NCBI GenBank assembly: GCA_025602905.1
Contig: JAHLKI010000006.1
Coordinates: 992,001-1,056,000 of the forward strand
DNA length: 64,000 nucleotides
Direction: 5' to 3'
From: Phlyctochytrium arcticum
Lineage: Eukaryota; Chytridiomycota; Chytridiomycetes; Chytridiales; Chytridiaceae
Shown: positions 54,445 through 64,000 of the stretch, one piece after another
Layout: each line of letters opens with the position of its first letter
How positions within the stretch are numbered: position 1 is the first letter of the stretch
Translations under genes and position numbers: made by a program
Notes under the pieces: generated by a model
The model's input: only the letters and a program-made list of their open reading frames with translations
Database searches by the model: none
Told to the model about the DNA's origin: nothing

Positions 54445-54953
54445 GCTGGAAGACGCAAGTAGTGGGAAAGAAGCTCAACTTGAACCAAGTCATGGGCTTC
54501 TTACAGGCCAAATAAGGACTTGTTACGAGCGAAACGTTTACGGCGATCCAAAAATCTACTAGCCCCCACCTTTGCAGCAGACGCAGACATCAAGGGAACC
54601 AAAGAACAGAGTAAATAACCCCGATCCTCAACTTAATGGCATTTGGGCAATATTGCGCACGATATCAGAGGTACGTTTCCAATTTTTTCACGCTTCATGC
54701 TGTTCACAAGTCGAACAAGTCTCTCCTGGAGCGCAAAGGATTAAAGTCAGTCAAACGTTTGATGACTGACAGCGCTCCCGTCAAAATGTTTGGATGACAA
54801 CCCTGATTGTCACATTTGGAGCGAACTCAAGTTCGATATCGTATGGCCCGTAGATGTTGAACGGTGTAGAGTAGCAATATAGACTTGTTTGACAGTAAGT
54901 TAAAAGGTATATTACAGCAAGAATGAAAAAGTTCTAAAACAGCCAATGCTACT

Positions 54954-55700
54954 CATTCGGCCGGGGCGCGCCCGATATGTGTTGCTTCAGGCCATGCATA
55001 CCGGATGCCCTTCTGATACTTGCGCTTCAGATTCGCCTTGATCTGAGAGCTGGAACTTCTGCTGCGGGTAGTAAGCAGTAATCAGGGACATCATATTTGG
55101 TCAAGGCTGGGTCATTCTGGACCAGGAATGCCTTTGGGGCCGCAAACACTCGTAGAGGACGGCGAGCATTCTGTACATACGTCGTTCCTTGTTGGTGGAG
55201 GGCGGTAGTGTTTGCCAACGGGTTTGGCAAAGGTTGCAACTGGTAGGATGATCTCTATAAGTAAAATCATTTTCCCATTGACTGATCGCAAAAGGGTTGG
55301 AGAGCTCTGGGTCGTCCAACATTGGCTGATATATCCCAGTTCTTACGCGACCCTTAGCATCGAGTAGAGACTCCAGACGGGGAACTCGCTGTATAAAGTG
55401 TGAGTCTAAAGAGCAGCGAGAACATACCACAATCAGATGGCCAAGCACGCTAGGGTAGCATGGGCGGGCAGGTTATGAGACCAGGGCAAGACGTTTGACG
55501 AAGGCAGTCACACGCTCTGCTGGTACCTAAATCGAAGGTTCATTAGACACAAGAACGTGAGAAACTCGTCATTAGGGACTATCCGCTGGAAGATTCTTTT
55601 TGAAAATGTCCTCATCATCTTTGATGTCATTCATTCCATAGTCATAATCGAATAGCCGTGCAGACTCAAGAAGGAGGAGAGCTACCTGTCGGTTCAATAT
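54954..55700 (-). pseudogene. NOC3-like C-terminal fragment, frame-broken
   Basis: NOC3 is a nucleolar protein for 60S ribosome maturation and replication licensing. Scattered frames show its C-terminal block: VPAERVTAFVKRLALVS, then in another frame NLPAHATLACLAI, then VPRLESLLDAKGRVRTGIYQ and PMLDDPELSNPFAISQWEND. The last matches the NOC3 pattern 'P.L..LLD.E....G.Y.PELDDPE..N....~LWEL'. Two frame changes within 60 bases near 55480-55440, and a diverged WEL...HYHP region, indicate decay. The tail (55239-54954) is coding-like but also frame-broken. Some breaks could be unusual introns, so a live gene is not excluded. The N-terminal part of NOC3 is not in the window. Confidence 0.55.
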
Positions 55701-56357
55701 AAAGCAGCAGCTCAAAGCCTTGTAACGCCAGCTCAATCTCGCTTCCGAATCGTAGCTTTGTCAACAATGGAGCAACGTCCTTCTTTGCTTTGACACCCGC
55801 TGACACAACAGAAGGTCTGGATTCATCGGCCATCGCATGCTTTGAGCGTACATGGAGGTGCAATTGTCCTTGAGGCCCGAATTGAGAGGCTGGATGTCGG
55901 TGCATTCTTGAGGATCAAAGTACGTCGAATGGACAGACCAAAATGTTTTCCGTATGCCGCTCGATTTAGATGTTATGTTTTTTGCTCTTGGGCTTTTCAT
56001 TTGTCAATCAGCGAGAGCGAAAGTTCCCCAGAAAATTCGGTAGCAACTGAGTGGGGTGTTGATCTGCAAGCAAGTTTTCTCTGGCGCTTGAAGGTTGAGC
56101 ATGTATGGCCAAGACATGGACATCTCTAAATCCAGGATACCGATGTTGAAAATGAATGCGACGTTTGTCGTTGGAGATGGGGACATCTTGTGCCAAGAGT
56201 CGGAGTTCATTCGCGTCGCACGGTCAAGATCAGCATCAATCAAGCACCTGACCACAGCACACGAGGCGTGGCTGGGGTTGAATCAACCGGGCTCCGACAA
56301 CATTGGCCAAAACGGCGAAACAACGGCAAAATCTCCTTGGGAAAACAGCAAATCGCC
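55701..56357. other. coding-like fragments without a clear gene
   Basis: Minus-strand fragments (MADESRPSVVSAGVKAKKDV at about 55830, AQDVPISNDKRRIHFQHRYP at about 56180) look partly coding and may be exons of a gene divergent from the malonyl transacylase gene or further remains of the NOC3-like fragment. I could not assemble them. This region must also hold the promoter of the gene to the right. Confidence 0.35.
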
Positions 56358-58142
56358 ATGCATTCAAGACAGCTGTCGCATACAAAGAGACTCGTAGGCA
56401 ATGCTTGCTTGCGCCAAATAACCCGGGGACTGGTTCGTGCGAGACCACGCGTGATTGCCTGGCTCTTTGACTGACGACAAGCTGCCAGGTTACCGCCCGG
56501 CTTTCCCATAGAACCGCCGTGATGTTCCCAGGTCAAGGTGCCCAGGTACGTCCAAAAATGCCGATAATCACTAGCACTTATGAACTGCTTTCTGACTATG
56601 ATGGATGTAGCATGTAGGTACTGTTCACCCACTTCTTACCACGTCTGTTGCAAAGTTTCGACATCCTCATGATTGGCCTAGGAATGGGAGAGGACATCTA
56701 TGAAAAGTATGCGGCGGCCCGAGAAGTGATTGACGCCTCAGACAAGGCCATCAAGGGTGGCCTGAAGAAGCTGATGTTTGAGGGACCCCAGGTACGTTCC
56801 CAGCCACCATTGAGAGAATACTGGCCGAGACTAATGAATGATGACGATCTGGCAGCATGATTTGACAAGTACGGAGAATGCTCAACCTGGTATGCACATA
56901 TTCCCGCGTGCAAACAACTACGTCTGACTGAGATATGGAAAAGCCATTCTGTGCCACTCCGCAGCACTGTTGCGAGTTTTGGAGGTCAGTTGCTGTTGAA
57001 GCCTATTCAGGAAGGTTGACCTATAACTCTTTGATGATACAAAAGAAAGAGCATGGCTTCAACATCCGTGACTACACTTTTGCAATGGGTCATAGTCTGG
57101 GCGAATAGTAAGTCTGATGCTCAAAAGAGGGTTGTGAATGTGAGTCCTGATGACACTTCTCTTCCAGCACCGCCCTAGTAGCCACTGGTGCACTATCGTA
57201 AGTCGTTCAAAGTAAGGGGTGACGCATACTCCATTTTTCTGACGAATTTCTCCATAGATTGGAAGATGCCATCCAGCTTGTGGTACGCAAAGTTTGGCAC
57301 TTGGTTGAAATGCGCATGGCGGTAACCCGTTACCTTTAGCGTCTGCGGGGAGAATCCATGCACCGAAGCGTCGAAACAGAGAATACGTCAATGAAGGCGT
57401 TGGTCATCAACGGAGACCACCTGGAAGACATTGAGCAAATCATGTCCAAGATAAAACGGTCACTCCCAGATGGAGAAGTCGCGCAGATTTCCAACATCAA
57501 TAGGTTCGACTTCTGCAATGCTTTAAGACCATATCCATTTCTCACATACTGTTCCTTCAGCCGTGGACAAGTTGTGCTAAGCGGAACGGCCAAAGGTGTG
57601 GATTACGCATGCTCCATAATACAAATGAAGGGATATGCGGGGCGGGCCCTCAACTTGCCGGTATCTGCACCATTCCACTGCAGTCTGATGCAACCGGCAG
57701 CCGATGAAATGAAGTCTGCTCTCGAGGCGACAAAATTTCATGATCCAAAGATTGAAGTCATTTCCAATGTGACCGGACAGCCTGTGAGTCTCCTAATCAT
57801 ACCACTACAGCACACTTTATTAACACGTGTATTTCAAGTTTGAAAGCCACAAAGACATTGCGAGCCTACTATACCAACAAATTACTAAAACTGTTCAGTG
57901 GCAGCGAAGTATCCGGTTTGCCAAGGACGAGGATGTCCACGACTGGATCGTTATCGGCCCGTCTCGCGTTCTCGCCAATTTACTCAAGAAGGAATGTCCC
58001 ACGGATACCATCACGTATGTCCTTTCCTCTCTTTTCCCATCACAGTTAGCTGATTGATCTCGATTTTTGCAGCGCCATTAGCACCGCCGAGGACATAGAG
58101 AAATTTGGCCCAAAGCTTCAGGACATGGTTAAGCAAAGATGA
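56358..58142 (+). CDS. MCT1: mitochondrial malonyl-CoA:ACP transacylase (Mct1/MCAT, FabD-like)
   Basis: This enzyme loads malonyl groups onto mitochondrial acyl carrier protein for type II fatty-acid and lipoic-acid synthesis. A likely first exon at 56358 (MHSRQLSHTKRLVGNACLRQ) has presequence character, but its splice phase to the next exon is not settled; otherwise the first sure ATG is at 56522 (MFPGQGAQ, the conserved N-terminal motif). Later exons give GMGEDIYEKYAAAREVIDAS, YTFAMGHSLGEYTALVATGA (nucleophile Ser in GHSLG), LRGESMHRSVET, LPVSAPFHCSLMQPAADEMK (catalytic His), VISNVTGQP and WIVIGPSRVLANLLKKECP. It ends at 58142. The core has about 340 residues, normal for the family, with about eight short introns. 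Confidence 0.9.
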
Positions 58143-58390
58143 AGGACGGACATGTTACCCTGCACTCATGTATATAAAACGTCATCCTTTTACTCTCATA
58201 CCTTAAACTTAATCCAACCATTTACACTGCTTGTCAAAGGCCCACAACGTGGCGGCGTGGGAAATTGTAATCCATGTCACATTGACTCGATGGGGCACGT
58301 GATTGCTGTTTACTTCTTTTTGCTTCTGTCGGCAAGATTGGTGAATAGACCTTTAGGAATTGTTCACTCGTGAAAGACGCAAAACAAAAG

Positions 58391-59633
58391 ATGAGTTTTT
58401 TGAAGAGCTCTGTTTGGGGTAAGTCTGCGTTTCGCAAGCTTTGCTGACCTTCCGAGTATTTTGGGCTAACTATCTGAATTAGGCCTGACCGTTGAGGCTG
58501 GCAAGGAGTATTCCCAAGAGGTTGAATCTACCTTTTGCATCACTTCTGCGGCTCTGACTGCTGCCCTCCCCAACAACGGAAGTCGTTCATCCCTGATCCT
58601 CAAGCTGGGAAACAAGGAGTTTACGCTATGCTCGCTTACTCCTGGCAAGACGGAGCAGCAACCATTGGACCTTCAGTTTATGGAGGGGGACGAAATTACC
58701 TTCCGCGTCAAAGGAAACTGCAGTATTGACTTGACTGGAAACTATCTCGTTTTTTACGCTGAGGGTGATGAGGATGATGAGGACGAGAGTGACTCTGAAG
58801 CTGATGAACTTGCGGCCATGATGGAAGGTTCTGATGACAGCGAGGGTGAGGAGTGGGAGGATGCGAGCAACGATGAGGATGATATGGAGAGTGAGGAACT
58901 TGACATTACGGCCCTTTTGAACGGCAAAGCCAAACGCAAGTTGCCCACCATCCCTGCTGCCAGCGAGAACTCCAAGAAGGCCAAGATCATCGAGATTGAG
59001 GAGGCCGTGTCTGCCAAAGCCAACGTCAAGAAGACTGAAGAGCCAAAGCCAAAGAAGTCCGACGAAGGCAAACCCAAGCAAGCCGAGAAGAAGAAGGAAG
59101 AAGCCCCTGCCAAGACAGAGAAGGCCGCCAAGCCTACCAAGGCCGAATTGAAGAAGGAGAAGGAGGCCAAGGCCAAGGCTGCTGCTGAGACCCCTGTTTC
59201 TGCCAAGGCTGCCGCCAAGGCCGTTCCCACCAAGGAGTCCCCTGCCAAGACCCCCGCCAAAACCGAGAAGGCTGAAACTCCCGCTTCCAACCGCAAGACT
59301 CTTGCTGGCGGTCTTATCGTTGAAGATGTCACTGCCGGTACCGGTACCAAGGCAAAGCCTGGCAAGAAGGTCAGCGTCCGATACATCGGTCGTTTGACCA
59401 ACGGTAAGGTGTTTGACAGCAACACCAAGGGCTCCCCCTTCAACTTCCGTCTTGGTGGCGGTGAGGTCATTCGTGGCTGGGACCAGGGAATTGCAGGCAT
59501 GTCTGTTGGTGGAAGCCGTAAGCTGACGATACCGCCCTCCCTCGCGTACGGACCCCGCGGAGCCCCCCCAGACATTCCCCCCAACGCTACCCTCGAATTC
59601 GAGGTTAAGCTTTTGGAAGTCCGCAACAAGTAG
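58391..59633 (+). CDS. nucleolar FKBP-type peptidyl-prolyl isomerase (Fpr3/Fpr4-like)
   Basis: ATG at 58391 (MSFLKSSVWG); one intron (58420-58483) then LTVEAGKEYSQEVESTF. Residues about 1-105 form the nucleoplasmin-like N-terminal domain of nucleolar FKBPs. An acidic stretch follows (GDEDDEDESDSEADE and similar), then a long Lys/Ala/Glu/Pro region with many AK and PAKT repeats. The C-terminal 110 residues are an FKBP domain: GLIVEDVTAGTGTKAKPGKK, VSVRYIGRLTNGKVFDSN, GEVIRGWDQGIAGMSVGGSR and SLAYGPRGAPPDIPPNATLE. The active-site Tyr, Phe, Asp, Val-Ile, Trp and Tyr residues are present. In yeast such proteins act as histone chaperones and proline isomerases in the nucleolus. It stops at 59633. 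The domain order is diagnostic. Confidence 0.93.
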
Positions 59634-59885
59634 ATCATTCATCCACCCTAAAATAATTTATTTCGCGCTACGCTATCGTGTGCGCTAGTCCTACCACTTC
59701 ATTCTTTGTCTATCTTGAGATTGTTCACACATGACATTGTTGTTCCATATAGGGACTGAATTGTACAATGAAAAGCTGCAGTTTTTTGTCGCTGTGTATG
59801 CACGCGATAGTGTTTTGAGCAATCTACCTACAAATAAATACAAAATTGTGGAATTTTTGGCCATTTAGGTACAATCGTCGACCAT

Positions 59886-62800
59886 CTACAAAGTTGATGC
59901 AAGTGCCGCCGTTCCGCGTTTGATGAAGAAGTCAGGCTCGTGTTGTCCTGTTTTGAGTTCGAGCGCGATAATAAAAGATGGGCGCTCTCTGAATAACAAA
60001 ATGCAATCAGTAAATTGTGCGAAGCGTAAATGGGATGCTAGAATTATCCTACCTTGTGCCTGAACGGATGGGGTAGTAATACAGTGGACAGGTGTATAAT
60101 CCTTTGACAGATTTCTTTTTGCTGTCGACTGGTTTGAAGTGGATAGGTGGCAGGGGTGTCAGAAGTTCCATAGGTCGCGGCTCGCTCAGGCAATTTGCTT
60201 TCCGATCCCAACTGGAGATAGGGAAGGTTTAGTCAACTTGCGACAGCGATGTGATGCGGAGGAATCATTTACCTAGCGCCCTCTAGATAGAGATTTTTAA
60301 TGTAAACGCCTTCTTTGGGTGCTTGTTGGATATGGTTGTCATCTTCGAGTTGAAGGACCGTAAATTCCCACGTGAGGGAGTCGATGCTAATATTGTTGCG
60401 TCGCGCGGATTTTTGCAGAACAGCAGTCAGGAAGCCAGTGGGGAATGTAAAAGCACCCAGCCAGAACATTTTCATTTCCGATCTAGGGTAGAGGAGTTAT
60501 TAGGCCCTGAAGAATGTTGATCACCATGTTGGTGGAGATAAACGTACCCTTTAGCCCAATCCGCAAAGAACTCGACGCGTTGCAACAAATCTCGGGTCCA
60601 TGACGCCAACGGTTTCAAGGATCCATAGGCCTTACCCCATGAGGGCGGTACTCGACCCTCGAACACGTAATTGAAGATCTCTTCAAGTTCTGGTGACATG
60701 ACCACAATTCCCTTGATTCCATTCTGGAGTTCTGAAAGTGATTTCCGGATTCTGGTCAACAATTCGTTGTATCGTTGGATTTCTTGTAACAGAACTACAT
60801 TGGTGGGCGAGATGTCGTGCTGCAGGGCTTTGAAGGTGCCCTCATAGTCGAGATCCGCGGGTAGTTTCCGGAGAATGTCAGAGGCTATACTATAGACCTT
60901 TTCTTCACGACTCGATCCACCAGCAGCTGAGACTTGAGGTTGGAGTGATAAGAGGCTCTGCAACATGTCGGCAGATTCTTTGATCTGACTGGCAATATCG
61001 GCGTTGGGATGCTGGCCAAACACCTCAGGTCGATCAAAGGATGGGAGGGCGGCAACGTAGTCTCGCACGGATTGAAGATCAACTGCTTCGGGTATATGAT
61101 AATGAGCAGCACTTGAGATCTTGTACAACGGAACGGTCAATGCCTCCTCGCAGAACAGGGTATTAATGTAACTGCGCAGCACGCGTCGATCCCAATCATC
61201 CGTGATTCGGCCACCGTAATTGGCTTCGGCAATAAGATATCTGAGTGCATCCCAGGGTGTCTCTTGGTATTCATCAAGTAAGACCACCATCAAATTCTCA
61301 CAAATGTCAAAATCTGAGTCATTGAAGTCGGCGCTCACGTTCCATCCCAGCGTCAAAAACTTTTTCCGCTCCAGCAGCACACTATGGAAGAAGCACAACG
61401 AGAACAGAAGCTTCTTGTACGTTTCGCCTTTGGTGCACTTATTGTAGTTTTCTTCCGTGAACCCAGCGTATAGTCGGACCAGATTGGCTTTGAGACCTTT
61501 GGGCGGCTCTGTCGTCATTTTGATTCCACTTTGCAGAATAGAGATGGGGAATTGGGGGTGCGGACTACTTGACAGCCAAAGTCGGAAATCTTGATGTGGA
61601 TGCTCGGTTGCTAAACCTTCAACAATCTTATCGAGTGTCGGCATCCAACTGATGGAAAGATGACAATTGGCCAAGAATACCCAGTGGCCGTCTCGCATGC
61701 CGTCTTGAATAAGCCGGGTGGCTTTCGCTGCTTGTCCTTGACCCAGTGACAGATAATTGAATCGACCAGCTATTCCCTTCTTTTGAGCCAGTGCTATCAG
61801 ATTGACTGTCGGGTCAACTCCCGCCGACAGTACAAAAATTAGTGGGGTACGAGGTGAAGAATCCGAAAGAATATCGGCAACATCCAAGTTCGGTGGTTCA
61901 ATAAACTTCTGGCCTAAATTGGCCACCACGAATTTGGTTGCGCAAAAGATGACCCGATCCGGTCGTAAGGACCTTACTACAAGAATTCGCTCGAGATCAT
62001 TGATTTTGTTTTCCCAGTCACCAGGAAGTGCCAGCTCTTCGGGGTCGCTGCTCATGATCCAGGCTTTCCACTCGCGCTCAGACTGCTCTATGGAGCTTAC
62101 CAAGCCAGAAAAGACTGGTAATGTATCCAATTCTGTGATATTGTCCCAAGCCGCCTCAGTAATCCTAATTGTAAATATTAGAGATCAACCGTAGCATCAA
62201 ATCAAACAGTGGACTTTGTATCGTACCATTCAGAGAACGGATTGGGCAGCTGCTTATCACGATCCAATACTTGACCTCCGCGCAAAAAGAAATCATACTC
62301 TTCTTTGACTAACTTTCCAGCCGCTTCCATAATCTTCACCGTCATTTGGAACGCAAATAACAGTTTGTGCGATTCAAACAGCCCACGACATGTGTTCTTG
62401 TAAACTGCATAAGTATGGAAGTCGTTCAGATTGGCCGTCCGTTCTGCAAGATCTTCCGATTTCTTGCTCTTGCTGATGGAACGGTCAAATAGCTCAGTAT
62501 ACGCGTCCAAAGAAAATTGGTACATAGGATCCACAGTCGCCAGGTCATTTAGCACAAAGTAAAGAATTGACGCGCGCTGCGCACAAGACCGATACCCTTC
62601 ACGCGCCGCGTCAATCCGCTTCTCTGTCTGCTCGCTTACGACCAACTGCTGAGTGACCTGTTCAGCAATGGATTTCGAGGATTGCAAGGTAAGAACCAGC
62701 TTTTCGTCGTCGAGCAGAGAACCTTGCGCAGTACTCAGCAAGTGCAAAATCTCATCCTCCAGATCTGCCAATTTCTTCTTGGCCGCGGCAACGTTTACGA

Positions 62801-64000
62801 CCAGCGTGTTCTTCTGCTCTTCCAGCTCAGGCTTTTCACGTCTAACGACAGTTCCAAGCAACTGATCTTCCAATCCTTTTTCTTTTACGGCAAAATTGAC
62901 GATTGTAGCTTTCGAAAAGACTTCAGGGCTATAATGTGGGTTGGCCAGCTTTGTCGTAATATAAAAGCGGAAGTCTGGGTTATATTCAACTTCCTTGTCT
63001 CCCAAGCGAATAGTTAGCTGACCACCCTTTTTGCTGAGGGACTTGTTCAAGATGGGATCCAGAGACGGATCTAGGAAATCTGTCACCCCCTGCAAAATTA
63101 CTGGCTTGCCGTATTGAATAGCCGACTCCAACGTTCGCATGTAATTGGCTTGCTTGAGGTCAATGATCTTGAGTTCATGCTTAGCCTCCATACTCTTAAT
63201 CCACTTATTGGCCTGTCCTTGCGGGTCTATCATGATAGGCCATCGGCGTCCGCGCGTCACAATAATACCGTTTTCGGAGGAGAATGCATCACTCGGCAGT
63301 CCTTGGATATTCCATTCGCGAATGTCCGTGGCTTTACCAATAAAAGTATCAAAGGAGAAGCCAGCGGTAAACGGTATCTCCAATGCTTTCATTTGCGCTA
63401 GCCATACATTGGTAACAAGGTGCTGACGGTAATTGCTAGGGAATGGTCCCGCGTACGAGAGGAAGGCGGACGCCAAAAGACAGTCTCCTGGCAAGAAAGC
63501 CATTGCCTCTTCGTAGTTTTTAATACTTTTTTCCCATCGACCTCGTTCACCCGCCAAACCAGAAACAAGTTGCTCTGCACGCAGCAACTTCAACTCAGTT
63601 TGCTCAGAATCTTGACGTAGCTTTTCTTTAAGGCCTACTTTGTCGTCATATTGAGTTTTCAGTTCAATGAGCTTATCCTGAATCTCCTGAAGCTTCGCTT
63701 TAGCTTCTCGCATAGACTTTTGCTTCTTCTCCAAAGTTTCCTGGGCCACACGTAACTTTTCTCGCTTGGGGGCCACCTGTCGGAAGATAGTACCGTAACT
63801 TTCCATTGCGCGCACCCACATACAGAGTGACTTGGCTGCACCGGACACACGTCCAACCACATCAGGCTGGAAAGAGTCATCACTACAAATCTGAGTGGTG
63901 CGTTTAAGAATCTTGTCCGAAATGTTATCCTTGTCAAAGTTAATGAGCTGTTTAATGAAGTATGGATTTCCGAGTTGTCGTTTTGCTTCGTCCCAGGTTG
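59886..64000 (-). CDS. axonemal dynein heavy chain, C-terminal part (DNAH2-like), partial
   Basis: A motor subunit of the ciliary/flagellar inner arm; the gene continues past the right edge. From the N-terminal side: coiled-coil stalk (KLRVAQETLEKKQKSMREAK, LAGERGRWEKSIKNYEEAMA), AAA5 (LPGDCLLASAFLSYAGPFPS, RRWPIMIDPQGQANKWIKSM, GKPVILQGVTDFLDPSLDPI, DFRFYITTKLANPHYSPEVF), linker to AAA6 (TPLIFVLSAGVDPTVNLIAL, DGHWVFLANCHLSISWMPTL, RLWLSSSPHPQFPISILQSG) and the C-terminal domain (RYLIAEANYGGRITDDWDRR, PPSWGKAYGSLKPLASWTRD, FWLGAFTFPTGFLTAVLQKS). It ends YTCPLYYYPIRSGTRERPSF and ends near 59886 with DFFIKRGTAALAS. The 'CP.YYYP.R.G...R.SF' ending with 'KRGTA' is the DNAH2 (inner arm f, 1-beta) type rather than the STTGHSTN or YKT types. 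Few introns. Family certain; subtype by ending. Confidence 0.9.

Noticed and set aside
58626..59642. Long minus-strand open frames (about 294 and 338 codons) across the FKBP gene
   Set aside because: They mirror the Lys/Ala/Glu-rich repeats of the FKBP on the other strand and give Leu/Gly- or Ser-rich low-complexity products.
1..64000. tRNA, rRNA genes or CRISPR arrays
   Set aside because: Reading for T-loop-like GGTTCGA boxes with matching acceptor stems gave none I could support; the 47-bp array lacks the repeat-spacer pattern. A tRNAscan run would be decisive.

Overview
The window looks like nuclear DNA of a flagellated, chytrid-like (zoosporic) fungus. Genes are compact and broken by many short GT-AG introns of about 40-70 bp. 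Fungal housekeeping genes (TFIIH p62, Wee1 kinase, Arp6, mitochondrial carrier, glycine decarboxylase) sit beside genes that only ciliated eukaryotes keep: an axonemal dynein heavy chain resembling DNAH2 at the right edge and a CYB5D1-type cytochrome b5 protein. An EBP-type sterol isomerase and a Fanzor relic also fit an early-branching fungus. Exon limits were read by eye, so coordinates of spliced genes are the outer limits of the coding region.

Left part (1-31.2 kb) is mostly ordinary host sequence: part of a membrane protein, ARP6, a PRELI/Ups lipid-transfer protein, an oxodicarboxylate carrier, a Rad54B/Rdh54-like translocase, a PXA-domain protein, CYB5D1, a small mitochondrial protein, EBP, TFIIH p62, glycine dehydrogenase P-protein and a Wee1-family kinase. 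At 16.9-18.6 kb there is a broken Fanzor (eukaryotic TnpB-like, RNA-guided nuclease family), followed by a small gene with a possible helix-turn-helix.

The most notable object is a 17.4-kb unit at 31789-49200. It is bounded by long perfect hairpin palindromes that share the same 32-bp stem, and a 5-bp direct repeat (GGGAG) lies immediately outside both ends. The left hairpin is a simple I shape (81 bp). The right one (98 bp) carries two small internal palindromes and would fold as a T, like a parvovirus-type terminal repeat. Its left half encodes a virus-like module: a zinc-binding ORF, a protein that joins a DUF6589-like region to a superfamily-3 (D5-like) helicase, a tiny Lys/Pro-rich protein, a 413-residue candidate jelly-roll capsid protein, a small divergent protein resembling a minor capsid or membrane-active peptide, and a 399-residue Pro-rich protein ending in basic nuclear-type signals. 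I recognise no DNA polymerase, packaging ATPase, protease or integrase. The right half is a set of tandem repeats and host-like genes, several broken: a frameshifted HAD hydrolase, a REase-like gene with an in-frame stop, a CoA-transferase fragment with a stop, and a seemingly intact intron-containing FAM72 gene. My reading is an integrated, partly decayed fungal DNA virus or virus-derived transposon with hairpin telomeres that has gained host DNA.

Right part (49.2-64 kb): a hypothetical gene, a 47-bp minisatellite of about 30 copies, degenerate repeats, a hypothetical gene, a decayed NOC3 C-terminal fragment, mitochondrial malonyl-CoA:ACP transacylase, a nucleolar FKBP (Fpr3/4-like) and the 3' part of the dynein gene.
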